NCBI RefSeq assembly: GCF_001640805.2
Contig: NC_066833.1
Location: 10,048,473 to 10,112,472 of the forward strand
Source of the DNA: Lates calcarifer
Taxonomy: Eukaryota; Chordata; Actinopteri; Centropomidae
Direction: 5' to 3'
Length of the DNA: 64,000 bases
Shown one piece after another: positions 51,139 through 64,000 of this stretch; the stretch's first letter is position 1, and each line of letters starts with the position of its first letter. Under the pieces are notes generated by a model. It was not told where the DNA came from and ran no database searches. It saw only the letters and a list, made by a program, of their open reading frames with translations. A program made the position numbers and the translations under genes.

Positions 51139-54100
51139 TCATAACTCCACTCCAAATAAATGACTGACTGAGATCTGCTCTCTATCACTGTGTAATAAGT
51201 TCATCTGGAGATGAACAAAGCACATGATTCGATCTAAAAGATTTTGTCTGTGCTGTTTTTGTTTTAGGTTCTGCTGTCAGTCCAGTTGTGTCAAAGTAAC
51301 GGCGACACTTTTACATAAAAACATTATTTAACTTATAATGTTCACCATTTTAGTTTAGTGTGTTCGCTTACTAACATTTGCTAATTACCGCTAAACACAA
51401 GTAGATCTAAGGCTGGTTTCTGGTCACAAACCAAAGGACTGGACAAGCTGTCAAGACATTCAATTCAAAACAAAAACTGTCTAAAGATTATAAGAGTGAG
51501 CAGAATTTATCCTGAGAGGAGATATCTCAGTGGATAAAAGTTTTGTCCTGCTGGTGGCATTAGAGACACTGCTATCCTCTGACAGGTACAAATCAAAGCA
51601 GTGAAAAATCACACTGCTTGTTTTGCTTTGAAATGTAAAGTCTGATATCAGTTCTGACTCAAAGTGAAGTTTCTGAGCATGGTCTACAGATGGGTCCAGT
51701 TACCCAACATCTTCAGTAGCCTGGAGGGTTTAGCACTCGCTCTTCCTGCACCGGCACCACACGTAAACACAGACAAATGAGGTCCTGACCTGAGCAAACA
51801 TTCACTACATAATGATATACAACCAAGAATATGAAGATCTATCCATCTGTGAGCATGACTTGGCGATTTACTTCAACCTAAACTTTGCCAGTCAGTGCAC
51901 TACAAACACATCAAACACTGGAGGGCTGAAATCCCCTCAGAATAACTTTTATTTGAACACATTTCGTTCAGAGTCATCACTTTTTCCAGATGACACAACC
52001 CTCTAGAGCGTGACATTCCCCATGTCACCATGACAACCCATCAAACTGTATTGATAATGACGTGTGACAGCAGTGGCCCGAGAGTCTCGGAGCTGAGTAT
52101 TTGCTGAGTGTAGTTTGTGCTGAACAGGTGAGCGAACCTTAAAAAGATAAGATGATAAGCAGTGAGGGTCCAGAGTCCTGTGCAGCAGACTGAGACAATA
52201 ATACATGCGTAATGTATTCAAGCTTAGAAACTAATTAGGGGACACTCTTCTCTCCCTTTCTCTTTCTGTACCTTCTCTCCTTTTTAGTGTGGCTACATCT
52301 GCACAGCTGCAGTTCCAACTTAATAATGAATATGTTTAAGAACCTACATCAGAATATGCACAGTATGACAGTGTGGGTGCATCTGCTGTCATCAACGTGG
52401 CCTTAACAGGAGACGTATTCTTACTTTCTTCCATACACATCCACTGGCACGAGGCAGGAGCTGCCTTTAATGTTTTAATTTGCAAATGCACAATTGTTTC
52501 TTTTGTTGTCAATGGCTTTTCTAAGTGCATAACTTTGGGTGGCTGCCAGATGCCAGGAGCATCAGTTTGGATTGAACTGTTCACTAAAGTTATAGGTCAG
52601 CACAAATGTCAGAGTGGAGGGCTGAGTTTGGTGCTTTGGCTTTTTTCAACAGGGACAATCTGACAATGCCAAGTCTGCTTTTTTGTTTTGTTTTGTTTTT
52701 TTACTGAACAAACAATGAATCACTTATCATACCTCTCCATAAAACCAGTCATCCCACAAAGCTGATGCAGACACAGATATGGACATTTTCAGGGAATGAA
52801 GTAAAGCTAATGCAGGCCGCATCCTTTGAAACTGCACAGCCACATACCAGTCCTATCATCATATCAGTCTTATCCTAAACTGCATCATCCCAACCAACAA
52901 TATCAGGGCATGTTCTCTCACAAGACAGTTGGGGTAGATTAGTGGTTCTCCCTGGAAAAAATGACCAACCCAGTGTGTTCTGATGCTTGTAAGGCTATCA
53001 AGATCAAAACACACAAGCTTTAATCAGACAGAACGATGTGAAGGGAAGAGAAAAATAAAACAAAGCCTCTCTTGCTCTATCATGGTAACATGTGTGTCTG
53101 AAAACTCTCAAAGTACTGGGCAGTTTAATTACAGAAGTCACAACTTAAAAGCTTAACTTGCCTATTAATTCACTATCATCAAGAAAACTGAAGAGTTTAA
53201 TCTCCTCAGACTGTGCATGTGTTTGTTTTTCACTTTTTTTGACTTCCAAAAACAAAGTTTGAGAACCACCAGTGTAGCAGCAGTTCAGGCTTTCAGCTTT
53301 GTTTAAACCCGCATTAACTGATTTGTTTTTCTTGCCACTTGGGAAAAGTGGAAACAAGCTACAACCAACAATGACGCAACACAGACAGATTATCATAGTA
53401 AAAGTATGAGCTTTGCTAAAACAGTGAGATAAAAGACATGAAACTGTATTTAGAGCTGGAGAGACGGCCGATCATCGAATACAGAATACAACACAATAAA
53501 ACCTTTATTAGGTAGTGAACTTAATGTGTGGTAGTGAAAGTGATCGTGGCACGTCAAATACCTGGTTGTTCTGATTATGTATTTCTTCAGATATTCAAGG
53601 CCTCAAGAGGGAAATTTAATCACATCCATGCAAAACAGCGAGCTGTGTAACAGTGCTAAACACAGTGCCAGCTGAACATATGGAAACCAGTAAGAGGAGA
53701 AGGAGCAGGGAGCTGTGTTGTGGCCTGGCTGTGGTGACGCATGTCTGGGAGCCTGACTATTTTCAGTCTCCTTAACAGCTTCCTTTTACAACTCAACCCC
53801 ACCCTTGCCTTTCTTGCCAACCACACCGGCCACCAGTTAGCGACACAGGCTCGTCCCGCACCCAGTCCACAACAACAGACCCTTTGTCATTAACAGCTTT
53901 AAAGGGAAAATGTGTCACGACACAAAACAGGAAAGGTCTGAGCGTTGAGCAGGTGAGGTAGGATTATTACCTGGCCACCCCTGAGGCAGGACTGTGGCTG
54001 GTGATGGCTAATGCAGAAACACGTAAATAAACGACAAAAACAGATTAGAGACAAAAACAGGAAACACTGATTAGACTGATGTAGATTGAGTGAGAGATTT

Positions 54101-57100
54101 AGGCTCGGAGATATTTAATGTGTGTGTGCTCATGTCCACACTCAGACCCTGCAGAGATAATTCCCTTAAAGCAAGTGTAATGCAGCGGGTTTTCCTCCTC
54201 TTTTCTTTCTTCCTTTCTCATTCATTTGATGTGCTTCCTCCTAATCTTCCATGGGCTGTCGACCTCACAGAGACAGAGGACACACTCAACCATTCAGCCG
54301 TAGCTACTCATTCACACAGCAGAGAAAGCTTTCCTTGTTCAGTGTGCTTAAGTGTTTGCCTCTGTCTGTGTGTGTGTATGTGTGCATTTTTAACAGTATA
54401 ATTTGCTGCATGATATATCAGAGTCACCAGCTGCAGAGGAAAGACTTCCTACATCCAATCCATTGTGGTACTGAATTACAATGCTGTAACTGAGTGCAGT
54501 ACTCTACTCAGCTGTATTTTGCCACTCATGAATGGGAACTCAGTGATTCAGCAATGAGTGCTGATGAGTTAGCAGCTTAAAGGGGAATGTCACCCATTTT
54601 TCATGGCAAAATGTCTTTCTATCTCACCCCTCTAAGAACTGCCAGGCCGGAGTCATGAACTGCTCACCTTAGATGCTTATGTTGCACGCTCCCTTTTCAC
54701 TGCTAGTACAAGATCAATTTAAGATGTGATGTTGAAACTAAGTTCTACCAATATTCTGTTCACTGTTACACTGCATCTGCAGAGATAAACAGGCATCTCC
54801 TGCCATCGCCGATGGTAGCGTTTATTTTTAGATTGTTTACCCCAAATTCTTGCATCCTTTAGTGTCTGAACTCGGAAATCTGTGAAACGGAGCCCCTTCT
54901 GTCTGAGTCCCGAGCATTTAGTCACTCCCTCGCTGCCACGTTTTTGTTTGTTGTCATCGTCGTGGTTGATGTACCATATGTGCACTCATTTTTATCCTCT
55001 ACTATGAAGTGTAGCTAAGGGCAGATGAAAATTGGTGGCTGTTTGTGAAACCAAATAAGCTTTAGCAAAAACAGTCAACAGGGATTATTTAAGTTATGTG
55101 GAAGGAGACAAGATGTTTCACGTCTGTTTATGGATCTAAAAACAGGGCAACCGACCTGATACAACCAGGTCTGCTAATTCTGACTTTAAAATAATGCAAA
55201 CATCATTCTTTAATTAGAATACTCGTCAAAGTTTAGTGAAAGTAATCAAACACTTCATACTAACTGCTATGGAGGAGCATCTGTCACTAGGTGGCTCAAT
55301 GAAGCAAAAGGGCTTTACTTTACGAAGGGAGCTGCTGAGAAAGAGCATGCACATGCTATAAGAATGTCTCCTTCTTCTCCTATTATGGCCACAGGCTTTT
55401 GTAAATCCCAGCATGCCATGATAAAATGCATCATCCCTCCAAGTGCTTTCAAAGTCCAGTCAGCCGTGTCTGAGATATCACTTGTGACACATGGACAAAC
55501 AATGGAGAACACCCCTGGGCCAACTGGTGTAATTGGTAAAATGCCAGGACAGAGTGGTAAAAAAAATCATTCCCCACAGGTTTAATTAAAACATGATCAA
55601 TAAGATAATGTGTCGAAAAAGTGAAAACAAAGGAAGACGATTTAATTTTGAAAAATCAAGACAGACTGTTCTCATGAAAAAAACAAGCTGACAGTTAACA
55701 ACAATAAGTCAAAGCGCCGGAGGCCGAGCCCTTGTCGTTCATATTCAGCGACCATAATCAAGGCATGTTCCCAGCTGTGGGGTTGTGGCACAGGAACAGC
55801 CATTCAATCGTAATTACAATCCGACAATGTGTAGCGCCCTGAGTGTAAACACATACATGATAATCAAATCAATTAATATCAATTAGTGAATTGCACTGTA
55901 AAGCCTCAGGCAGGAGCCGATCAGACACATGTACAGGACTTTAATTTGTACCTCAGGGCAACACTCGTCCTCTTAGCTCCAACATGTATAACATGACTGT
56001 AAACAGTACCAATAAACTGTAGCTACTGGGATTAGGCTGCAGGGATTCATGAGCCAACTCTATAGCTTCTACATCTAAGTGAATAAGATTCGCAGAGGAC
56101 AATTCAAATGAAGCCACACTTGGCCGTCTATTGTTTCGTGCTGAGCCATTACAAGTGGCGAGCCCAGTTAAGAGCTCCTGGACGGATGCCTGCAACACAA
56201 ATGAAAGTGATACATGCATTTGACTTGAAAGTCATTATGAAATAAAAGTTAGTTTATTAAATTTTGCTGCATCTTCCAAAATGAGAGCATAAGAACACTT
56301 CAGAAAGATAAATAAGCAATGAAAACTGAACCTGATTTAGAATTACAGATTGACCACTGCGGCAAAGGAAACTGCATCTGTGATTTAGCATCTGGGAGAA
56401 GCAGGTGTGAAAACTGCTTTATTAGGCTCACACAGGGGGACAGCCCAACAGAGCAAGAGACAGATGAGACAACATTGGCTTTTCTTGTCTTCCAACATTG
56501 TACTAAAACCCATATGACCATTTAAACTAGTTCAATGACCAAAATAAAACCACAGCAAATAAGGAGATGGAGTAAAAATGGAGAAGGACCAAAGCTCCCT
56601 GGCATGTTTTCTGATGTCTGGGTGCTGAACAAACATCCAGATATGCAAGACAGCACTTTTTTTTTCTCCACATGATCTAACTACGGTTCCTCAGCTGCAT
56701 GTGATGTTCTAACACACTGCAGCTTACAGCGGGTCTGGCTAATTGTAAAATGACTGCAGCAGCCAAACATGTCTTCTGGTTTCTTCAGCTAATATTTCAA
56801 GCTCAGGGACAGAAAACACACTTCCTTCTGGGGACACATGTAAAACAGTCCTGTATTAGGTCTTAATTAGCAGCGCTGCATGCAAATTTACTGAGCTGTA
56901 GCTGTGCTTATTTCCATCCTCAGTCCCAGCACTGTAAATACCCACTGAACTGCAAACATGTGGTGCCATAAAATATTCCAGCCCTGATGGTGATTTACGA
57001 TTGGTGAATCAACCCGCCTTGTGTCTTTACACTCTTTACTTCACAGCAGAAGGTGCGTGAGTCTTTCACCCACTTACATGTATCAGCATAGTTAGCATTT

Positions 57101-60100
57101 TGCGTTACAACAGCTGCTGTGACATATCGCCGGGCAAATTTGCTTCAAAAATCGTACCCCCTCTTCTCATTTTGACTCTGTAACGTCTAACCACACAGAC
57201 TTGATTCTGTGTGACTTCACATTTTGAGGATATCACCACCTCTACTATCTTCTTCATGAGTAAATGCCCATAAATCCACTTAGAAAAAAGATGCTCCACT
57301 TAGTCGAGGTATGCTGAGGATCATAATGTTCAGTATCAAAGAAATCCAGTTATAGTTGACTGTACATCTGTGGGTATTCTGCAAACACAATTTGCTAATA
57401 GCTAACTCCAAACAGGGGGCTCCAGATAGAGCAGGACTCTTTATACGTCTTGTTTATTTACCCCAAAGTTCTCAGGTTATGGCAACTGTTGTTAGAGCAT
57501 GATTATTCCTCAGAGAAAAGTACGACAAAGAATAATAATAAGACTGACAATATGAACTTATTTCATGTCGCACTGTAAATATTTACTGAACGTCAGAGCA
57601 TCAAAAGCAGCTGATTGCAGCTTGTCGGAGAACGGCATGATATTATTTTCTCCCCACATTCTTTCGCTCTAATAGCAGTGGTAGCAACGCCAAGCTTCAA
57701 TTAAACTATGATTTCTCTAAAAGTTGCCTCAAGGGACACAAGTATCATGCCAACATCGCGCAGAGATGCTCGGCCACACCTCTCGAGAGTCGACATGAAA
57801 GTGCTCACTGACGACAGAGGACGTATAACTGTCACTGAGCGATCAATCAAAAAGCTTTGGTCTTGGATTTTATGATGGTTACACTGAAAGGGTCGTGTTT
57901 GACTGCAAGGGTGGGGTGGAAATACAAATGCACACACACTCACACACATAGACACACTTCATTGGCTGACTAACCACAATCCAATTTATCTCTGACACAC
58001 AGCGATCAAACGTTGGCCTCATAAATCATAAAAGCTGTCATCATTGTCTGTGCTCCTGTTAGCTGCCCACAGACTACAAACGAGTGAAGGGAAAATTAAT
58101 ATTATAAGAGTCATTGAGCTGTGGACACGAGTCAGATCTCAGCCAGCGTCACTGAGATAAATATTTCATTCTCCGTGGTCTTTCCACCGATAGAGCGGAG
58201 CTTCACTCCATTCAGACGTGTCAGAGGTCTGGAAAAACTACGAACATGCCAAAGGCCTAAAGTGCAAATACAAAAGTCTGTGTATTGAGTTTGGGGGGAG
58301 GGGTATTCCATGTTTATTGATTAGTTAAAATGTTATGGCAAGGGCATTGTGTAGGTTAATAAATGTAAGAATTATTCAAAGTCCCTCATTCATGATACAT
58401 TATATTCACAGAGAGACCAGCTTTAATGTTAACTCTGGGCCCACGCTGCTGCATTAACGTAGTAATTAAAACATTTTCAAAAGCATTTGCAGCTGTAATT
58501 CATCTTCGCCGGGGTCGTACAGACGCAGAGCAGCCAACGTGACCCTTTCACTTGAAATTTTCTCAAGCCTATCCTGAGGGATCTCCATGACCTGAGTGAT
58601 GTCATCCCTCCTTGCACCACATGCATGAGTTATTTTTTTAAACTCTGATGTATATTTTCTACAAGTAGATGGTTTGCACACAGAAATACAGATTTCTGCC
58701 CTTAAATAGGATTAGCTGGGCCTTCCTTATGCTAATGACAGACTGCATAGAATATGTATGTAAACTAGATGAGGCTTAATGTTACTCAAGGCAGAATCAA
58801 CTTGTCTTACCATAACCATTTGCATGTTCCTACATGATTAAACACTGATACTATAACTGTTTAATTATGATGGAAGCTGTTAAATAAGGCTGCCCATCCT
58901 CATTTAACAGCACAGGCATTCGATGCAGCAGCTTTTGTCTAAATCAGAAATATTTACTAAATTAAATACTAAAAAAAAACCACCAAACAACACACAGAGT
59001 AAAAAATTCACCTCATGTGGAAGACATGCATCTCCAAGGAAATTCTGTCTTAATGTTCGGCACCTTATCTTCTGATGAAAAATATTATGAATTTGTGAGT
59101 ATGGTCTTTCACAGCGAGGTCTGTCTTCCAGAGCAGCTTGAAGTCACGATGTTGAACTACTGAAGCAGTGACACATGGAGGAGACGGGAAGAAGAAGATG
59201 ATTAAGGCCTGCCGGAGGCACAGGGTAAGCCAGAGTGCTATGCCCTTCTCATCTATATTAGGAGTCATCATCCACGTAAAAAGGTCTCTCTAACTCCTCA
59301 GATGGTTCAAGTTGAGCAATGAAGACAAGGTCAAATGGACGACAAACGGCTTCAGTTCAACTGTAGCTAAAACTCCAGATGAACAAGTGTGTTTGAATTA
59401 CAGCATGCCATTCTCAAAGAGACAGCAAAGCCCTCAAGGGTGATGAATGTACTTTCCAAATGATTGTACAGTACAATGAGTCAACACCAAATCTGATGAA
59501 TGCCAAGGAATACTCCAGTAAGGTCTAATTTAATGTGTGGGGGAAGTGTGCGCTGGGGCTTGTCGTGCAAAACTAGTGTTTCTCCCCCCCAGAGAAAAAA
59601 AACAAGACAAAACAATTGATCTTACAGATCATGAATACATGGAAAAGTAAAGTCCAGTTCAACATTTAGTAGAAGATGGAGTGATAAACAATTAGCAACG
59701 CTGCAGCTCTGTAACTCAGTGTTCCGAAATGTATTGCAGCCAGTGCCAAAATACAGGAGGTATTCAAAACAGACTAGAAAATCCTAAGCTTGCGGCACAT
59801 AAAATCAGTTACAGGAAGGCTGACAACAGCCTCGCATGAGCTAAATCGGACATTACAAAAGCCCATTTGATGAGCTTGCAGATTTTTGTTCCTTTAACGG
59901 CTTTTCTTTTTATTTCTGTTGTTTATCTTTGCTGTTTCAGCTTCCATTTTGGGCTGTATGTCAGTAAATGGCTTCATACCCATCAGGTCATTTTCAGACT
60001 TTTCCATTACACTTCACGGAAAAAAGACTACACAGAACTGAAAGTCAGTGAACAAATTATGGAAATTTAATCACAGAAAACTGAACTTGTTATGTGCGAA

Positions 60101-61222
60101 CACAAACAACATGCACGCATATCTGGACTAAATACCAGAAGACTAATAAATAATTATCACTTTTGACTCAGCACAGTTATTACCAACAAGTTATTACTGC
60201 TGGGTTCAGGGAGGAAAACCAATCTCCTCACACAGACTCTTAGTTTATTATTCAATAGCCTTGGAAGGCTGCTCTGCTTCCAACTCAACTAAGTGCTTAT
60301 GAACTTTGTGAAACTTCAAGCATTAGTTTTCTTTTGGTACAACTTGTCCTTGTATCTCAGGCCTTGTTTTATTTGACCTATTTTTACAAGTGCATGGACA
60401 ACACAGCGTGTATAAAGACGCAGGTGGGAGAAAATGATAAAAAGGTTTGGGTGGTTTGATTTAATCTTAAGGAAGGCAGCTTTGACTGAGCAGAACTGGG
60501 TTGAAAGGATTTGTACTTTTCACTCACAAAACTCCCATCAGTTGGTCCAGTTTTCTTTTTGCACTCTACAAAGGCAGGCCTGTTATCAATTCCAGCCAAC
60601 ATATAACATAAGAAGTCATATAAAAGAAAACAAAAATTAAGTATAAACTTAGAGAGGTAGTTTCACCTGGTTCTCGACCTATTCCCAGCTTTTGTTTGCC
60701 TGCTCCTTTCCTATATAGCTAGATACCTGGCTACATCAACTGAAAAACAATGGCAGAAAAACGTTAACCGATCCAAGCAACTGGTACCTGAACTTCAGTG
60801 TCAAATTAAGATGGAACAAACCTGAGGACTAGCTGAAACCTAGAAAAACTGAACAAAACAAGAAAGGAACGAGTATAAATCTGATGTGACTGAGGTAATA
60901 TCTTAGGCAGTACACCTAACGACTGATCAGTAATGACTGAACTTTTAGCAGTAGATGCCACAAATCCACAACAACGCCAGCTGTAGTGTGTTCCATGGAT
61001 GGCAACCAGCATTTTCCACTATTTATATGCAGAGCAGTTTGTGCCTAACAGTGTTGAAATTCTGTGTAAGAAAGGTGACTGGTTAGAGCAAAATATCAAC
61101 AGCAGAAACCAGCTAACATGATGACAAACCAGTCAATAAAGTGAAATTAAATCTGCAGTTTATGGCTTGTTGACTCATCATCTCAACCTCTAACAAGCAA
61201 CAATCATACTGGCCATAATTAA

Positions 61223-61528
61223 AATATTTTTCAAGTTTACTGTATTTATTTTATCATATTACATCGAGGTGTACAAAAAGGCAGTTTTTTTAAAGACATT
61301 CTGGCAGTGAAGGAGACGCTCCTAATGCATGCAGTGGATGAGCTGAATATCAGCTTCAGATTAGTTCCAAAATTCTGGAGGGATTACCTGGCATCAGCCC
61401 CGTCAACTCAGGACGTTCAAGCACGCAAGGAACTGTCTGCTCTGAACAGGACTGTATCATCTGCTTCCTCTGCAGATCAAGTTTCTAATTCTGACAGCTC
61501 ACATACAGCAAGGCACAGACCAATGTGA
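61223..61528 (+). other. Unidentified open frame of coding-like appearance
   Basis: The frame is open for 101 codons before TGA. The first ATG is at 61325; a GTG at 61307 also falls in frame directly after an acceptor-like ctggca. The later part (DYLASAPSTQDVQARKELSA, then a Ser/Asp-rich tail) has mixed codon use and is not low-complexity. I recognise no family. It could be a terminal exon of an unknown gene, a decayed transposon part, or chance. Placed here so that it is not lost, not as a gene call. Confidence 0.15.
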
Positions 61529-62837
61529 GCATCAGGAATACAAGCCCATCAAAGTGAACTGAAAAACAGGTCACATACCTCTTTTCAAATATGGATTGTT
61601 TCCTCCCTGGCTACACTGCCTATCTGTTTACTGCATGTTATTGTTAGGACTTCCCCATTACATGGGTTCATGAGAGAAAGTGTACTTTCAACATGAACCT
61701 TTGTTGTGGGTTTGCTCTGAAGTCACTCAGACAATCCATCACTAGCCTTTGCTTTGTTGTGAGGTTTCTTAACAAATGCCACAGAAAAGGAGTCAAACTA
61801 TTACAAACAACGACCTTTGCGATGCTTACCTCTCCGCTTCTCCACAGAACTACAACAATGGAGGCAACAGAGGACTGTGGTGCCCGAAGTTCCCTCTCTT
61901 TAAAATCAGTCTCTCCATTCAGTGAGTGGCAGTTAATCCAAACCAGTGTTTGGAAGCATATCAAGTGCTTCTTTGCGTCATGCAGTCTCTAAGTGCCAAA
62001 GCCAGCTCTGATTTACTCGTAGCCAGGGCCACAATTTACAGATCTTGAAGCTCTCAAAGATGCTGCGGCAGTGTCAACACTTGATACTCAATGACACAAG
62101 TCCTGTAAAAATCTCAGTCCTTTTTTTCAGAAGGCAAGTGGCCTTCAGTCACTGAAAGGCTGGTGCCCATTTGTGCTGCTAAATTAAAATCAGTGGCTTT
62201 CTGTAGGGTCTAATCAATACTCATTGAAACATATTTGGCAGAACCTTGTGAGTTAGTACGTATAAAACGTGCTTCAAATTGTGAAACCTTGCTGATATTG
62301 TCACCGTGGCCAGTAAAACTTCATCTGTTAAATTTATAGCTGTAGTTTCAACTAGGAAGCCAACGGCTATAGGTGTTATTTTTACACTAGGTAAAAGGAA
62401 AAATACACACAAAACCAAAACATATATGCTTTGTTAACAACCATTTGGAGTGCAAATAATCTGCATCTTCTGTGTGTTACCCAGAGAACTACCTTCCCAG
62501 TGTGCCCACAGTTCCTGTGTCAAGACAGTGCATTATGCTCAACAAATGGCTTCAGAGGAAAGATTTTATAGTGGGCATTTGATTAGCTGACCCAGAGTGG
62601 CAATTGGTTGGATGACCCGGTAATAAAACACCTTTTTGCAGTGTCACCTTGATTCTATGCCTCCTGCAATATGAGCTCTAGATGGGTCTGGCTGTTAATT
62701 GGTCTGTGCTTTGGTTTATGCATACATGCTCTGTTCTGCTGGAAAAAAAAAAACGTCTGTGAAGTCACTCTTGCAAGTAGCTCATGTAATCCCTGGATCC
62801 TCTGTCTTGATCTACAATCAGCATTTAATAAACTACT

Positions 62838-62869
62838 AAAAAAAATAAAATAAAATAAAATAAAGGAAT
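62838..62869. repeat. (AAAAT)n pentanucleotide repeat
   Basis: A run of As is followed by about four AAAAT units. A-rich pentamers like this often mark the 3' tail of a retroposon, but no body is recognisable on its left. Confidence 0.85.
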
Positions 62870-64000
62870 AGATTGTCAAAGGAAAGATAAGCAAGAGATT
62901 AAATGGGAACACGAGCAGAGGGCTGTCTGCTTTTACACACTATTATCCCTCTACAACTGGTATCTGGATCAAAAGCCTTTTTTCTAATCTTGAGAGGGGA
63001 TTTTCCTCTGCTGCCATCACCTAATGGATAGTTCAGTATGTAACAGTTTCATGTATATAATGACTGTGTTTCCCCACATCACAATCTCTGAGCAGCCCAT
63101 TCCAACAGACTGCTCCAACCTAAATGCATTTGGGAAGTTCTGCATTGATCACACTGAGAGGCTGTAAGGTTAGAGCTGGTCTTGATCCTGCATATGGTTG
63201 CCTGTTTTTCCTCCTGTAAGGCCATAAACCTCCACAACGGCACTTATAACCCATTCTTGTTTACTACATGAATGCTCCCATTAATTGGTGGTGTTGACTG
63301 TATCTATTTGTCACCCTTATTAAACAGAATTGCACTCGAGTTATCTATAAACTGGAGACCTGAATATGAAAGTAAGGCTGATGAACTACAAACCAAACAA
63401 ACCTTCTCTGCAATTCCAACGTTCCTGGTGTAACATTTTATAATCCTGCACATGCTGTGTTATCAATCATTAGACAGTGTGTTGGGTCTGCATCGTTGTC
63501 CATGTTTCATATTACCTTTTACTCTTCACTCTAAACACGTCATATTTTAGATGTATAAATCTCCTCTTAGTAAACACTCACACTATAACTAGGCTTAGTT
63601 TGAATTTATAAAGGATAAGGATCCACTTACAAATTTTGGAGTCTTTCAAGCTGATTGGGGTCAAAGTGACCCAGTGGCACTTTCTGAGTACATGTAGTCC
63701 AGGCAGCCACAGTGTTAAAACAGCCTGCAAGAAAGGACACTTCTTACTTAGAGCAACCACATCCATCCATCGGGTTTTTGTAACCCATCCCTGTGGCACA
63801 CTGGATTTACCCTTCACCTTGCACTCCATGTGGAGGATTACATAATGCACACAGATTCAGCTCAGACACTCTGTGGCACTGGGCATATGCATCAGCAGAC
63901 TGGACCGTATGACAGGGAAGACTCCAGATTCACAAGGTCATCCTAGAGGACGAGGAGACAGATCAGGGAACGTAACAAAAAGAGTAGGCAACAGGGGTAG

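Larger units (their letters stand above)
39505..64000. other. Distal upstream DNA without recognised genes
   Basis: No exon of a known family is recognised on either strand. Simple repeats occur at 40852-40878, 47627-47648 (AGG), 51115-51138 (CA) and 62838-62869 (AAAAT). Stretches with a conserved-noncoding-like appearance lie around 40937-41215 and 55725-55900. Coding-looking but unidentified open frames lie at 58466-58681 (minus) and 61223-61528 (plus). No CpG island or clear promoter of adarb1 is visible, so the main promoter may lie beyond 64000. Confidence 0.6.

Noticed and set aside
61826..61840. Strong minus-strand donor GAGAG/GTAAGC as the end of a 5' UTR exon
   Set aside because: Donor-like strings are expected dozens of times per strand in this window. 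Without a first-exon signature or reading-frame link there is nothing to separate it from chance.

Overview
This window is vertebrate nuclear DNA, most likely from a ray-finned (teleost) fish. It holds the 5' part of one gene, adarb1 (ADAR2, the double-stranded-RNA adenosine deaminase), read on the minus strand. The call rests on three exons that splice together in one continuous frame and match known ADAR2 architecture. The fish assignment rests on divergence from mammalian ADAR2, dense CA/GT microsatellites and a hAT-type MITE of a kind I associate with fish genomes. I cannot tell adarb1a from adarb1b.

Layout in the direction of transcription (high to low coordinates). From 64000 to about 20260 is a long stretch with no recognisable protein-coding gene. 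It probably holds the distal 5' noncoding part of adarb1 and its regulatory DNA. It contains microsatellites, one well-bounded MITE (33858-34264, with an 8-bp target-site duplication), two perfect CTCF-core matches (one at 25473, and one at 20909 close to the next exon), and one speculative alternative first exon (39320-39452). At 20142-20258 lies an exon encoding a very basic, arginine-rich peptide. It corresponds to the alternative R-domain exon of mammalian ADAR2 (ADAR2R). A 16.7-kb intron follows, holding a LINE reverse-transcriptase scrap, a degraded SINE and a probable dispersed repeat. Then comes a short exon (3412-3486) with the canonical start codon (MDVDEEENM...). After a 2.8-kb intron, positions 1-569 hold the first 189 codons of the large exon carrying the nuclear-localisation region and the first dsRNA-binding domain. 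The second dsRNA-binding domain and the deaminase domain lie beyond the window's left edge.

Two protein forms can be read directly. The standard form starts at 3439. The other starts at 20241 and adds exactly 49 residues (33 from the R exon, 16 from what is otherwise 5' UTR), with no stop codon at the junction. From memory, 49 residues is the length reported for mammalian ADAR2R. Its exon is described as lying about 18 kb upstream of the first coding exon, close to the 16.7 kb seen here. This is the strongest observation in the window. I found no new multi-gene system: nearly all other open reading frames are short and look like chance, or are shadows of low-complexity DNA.
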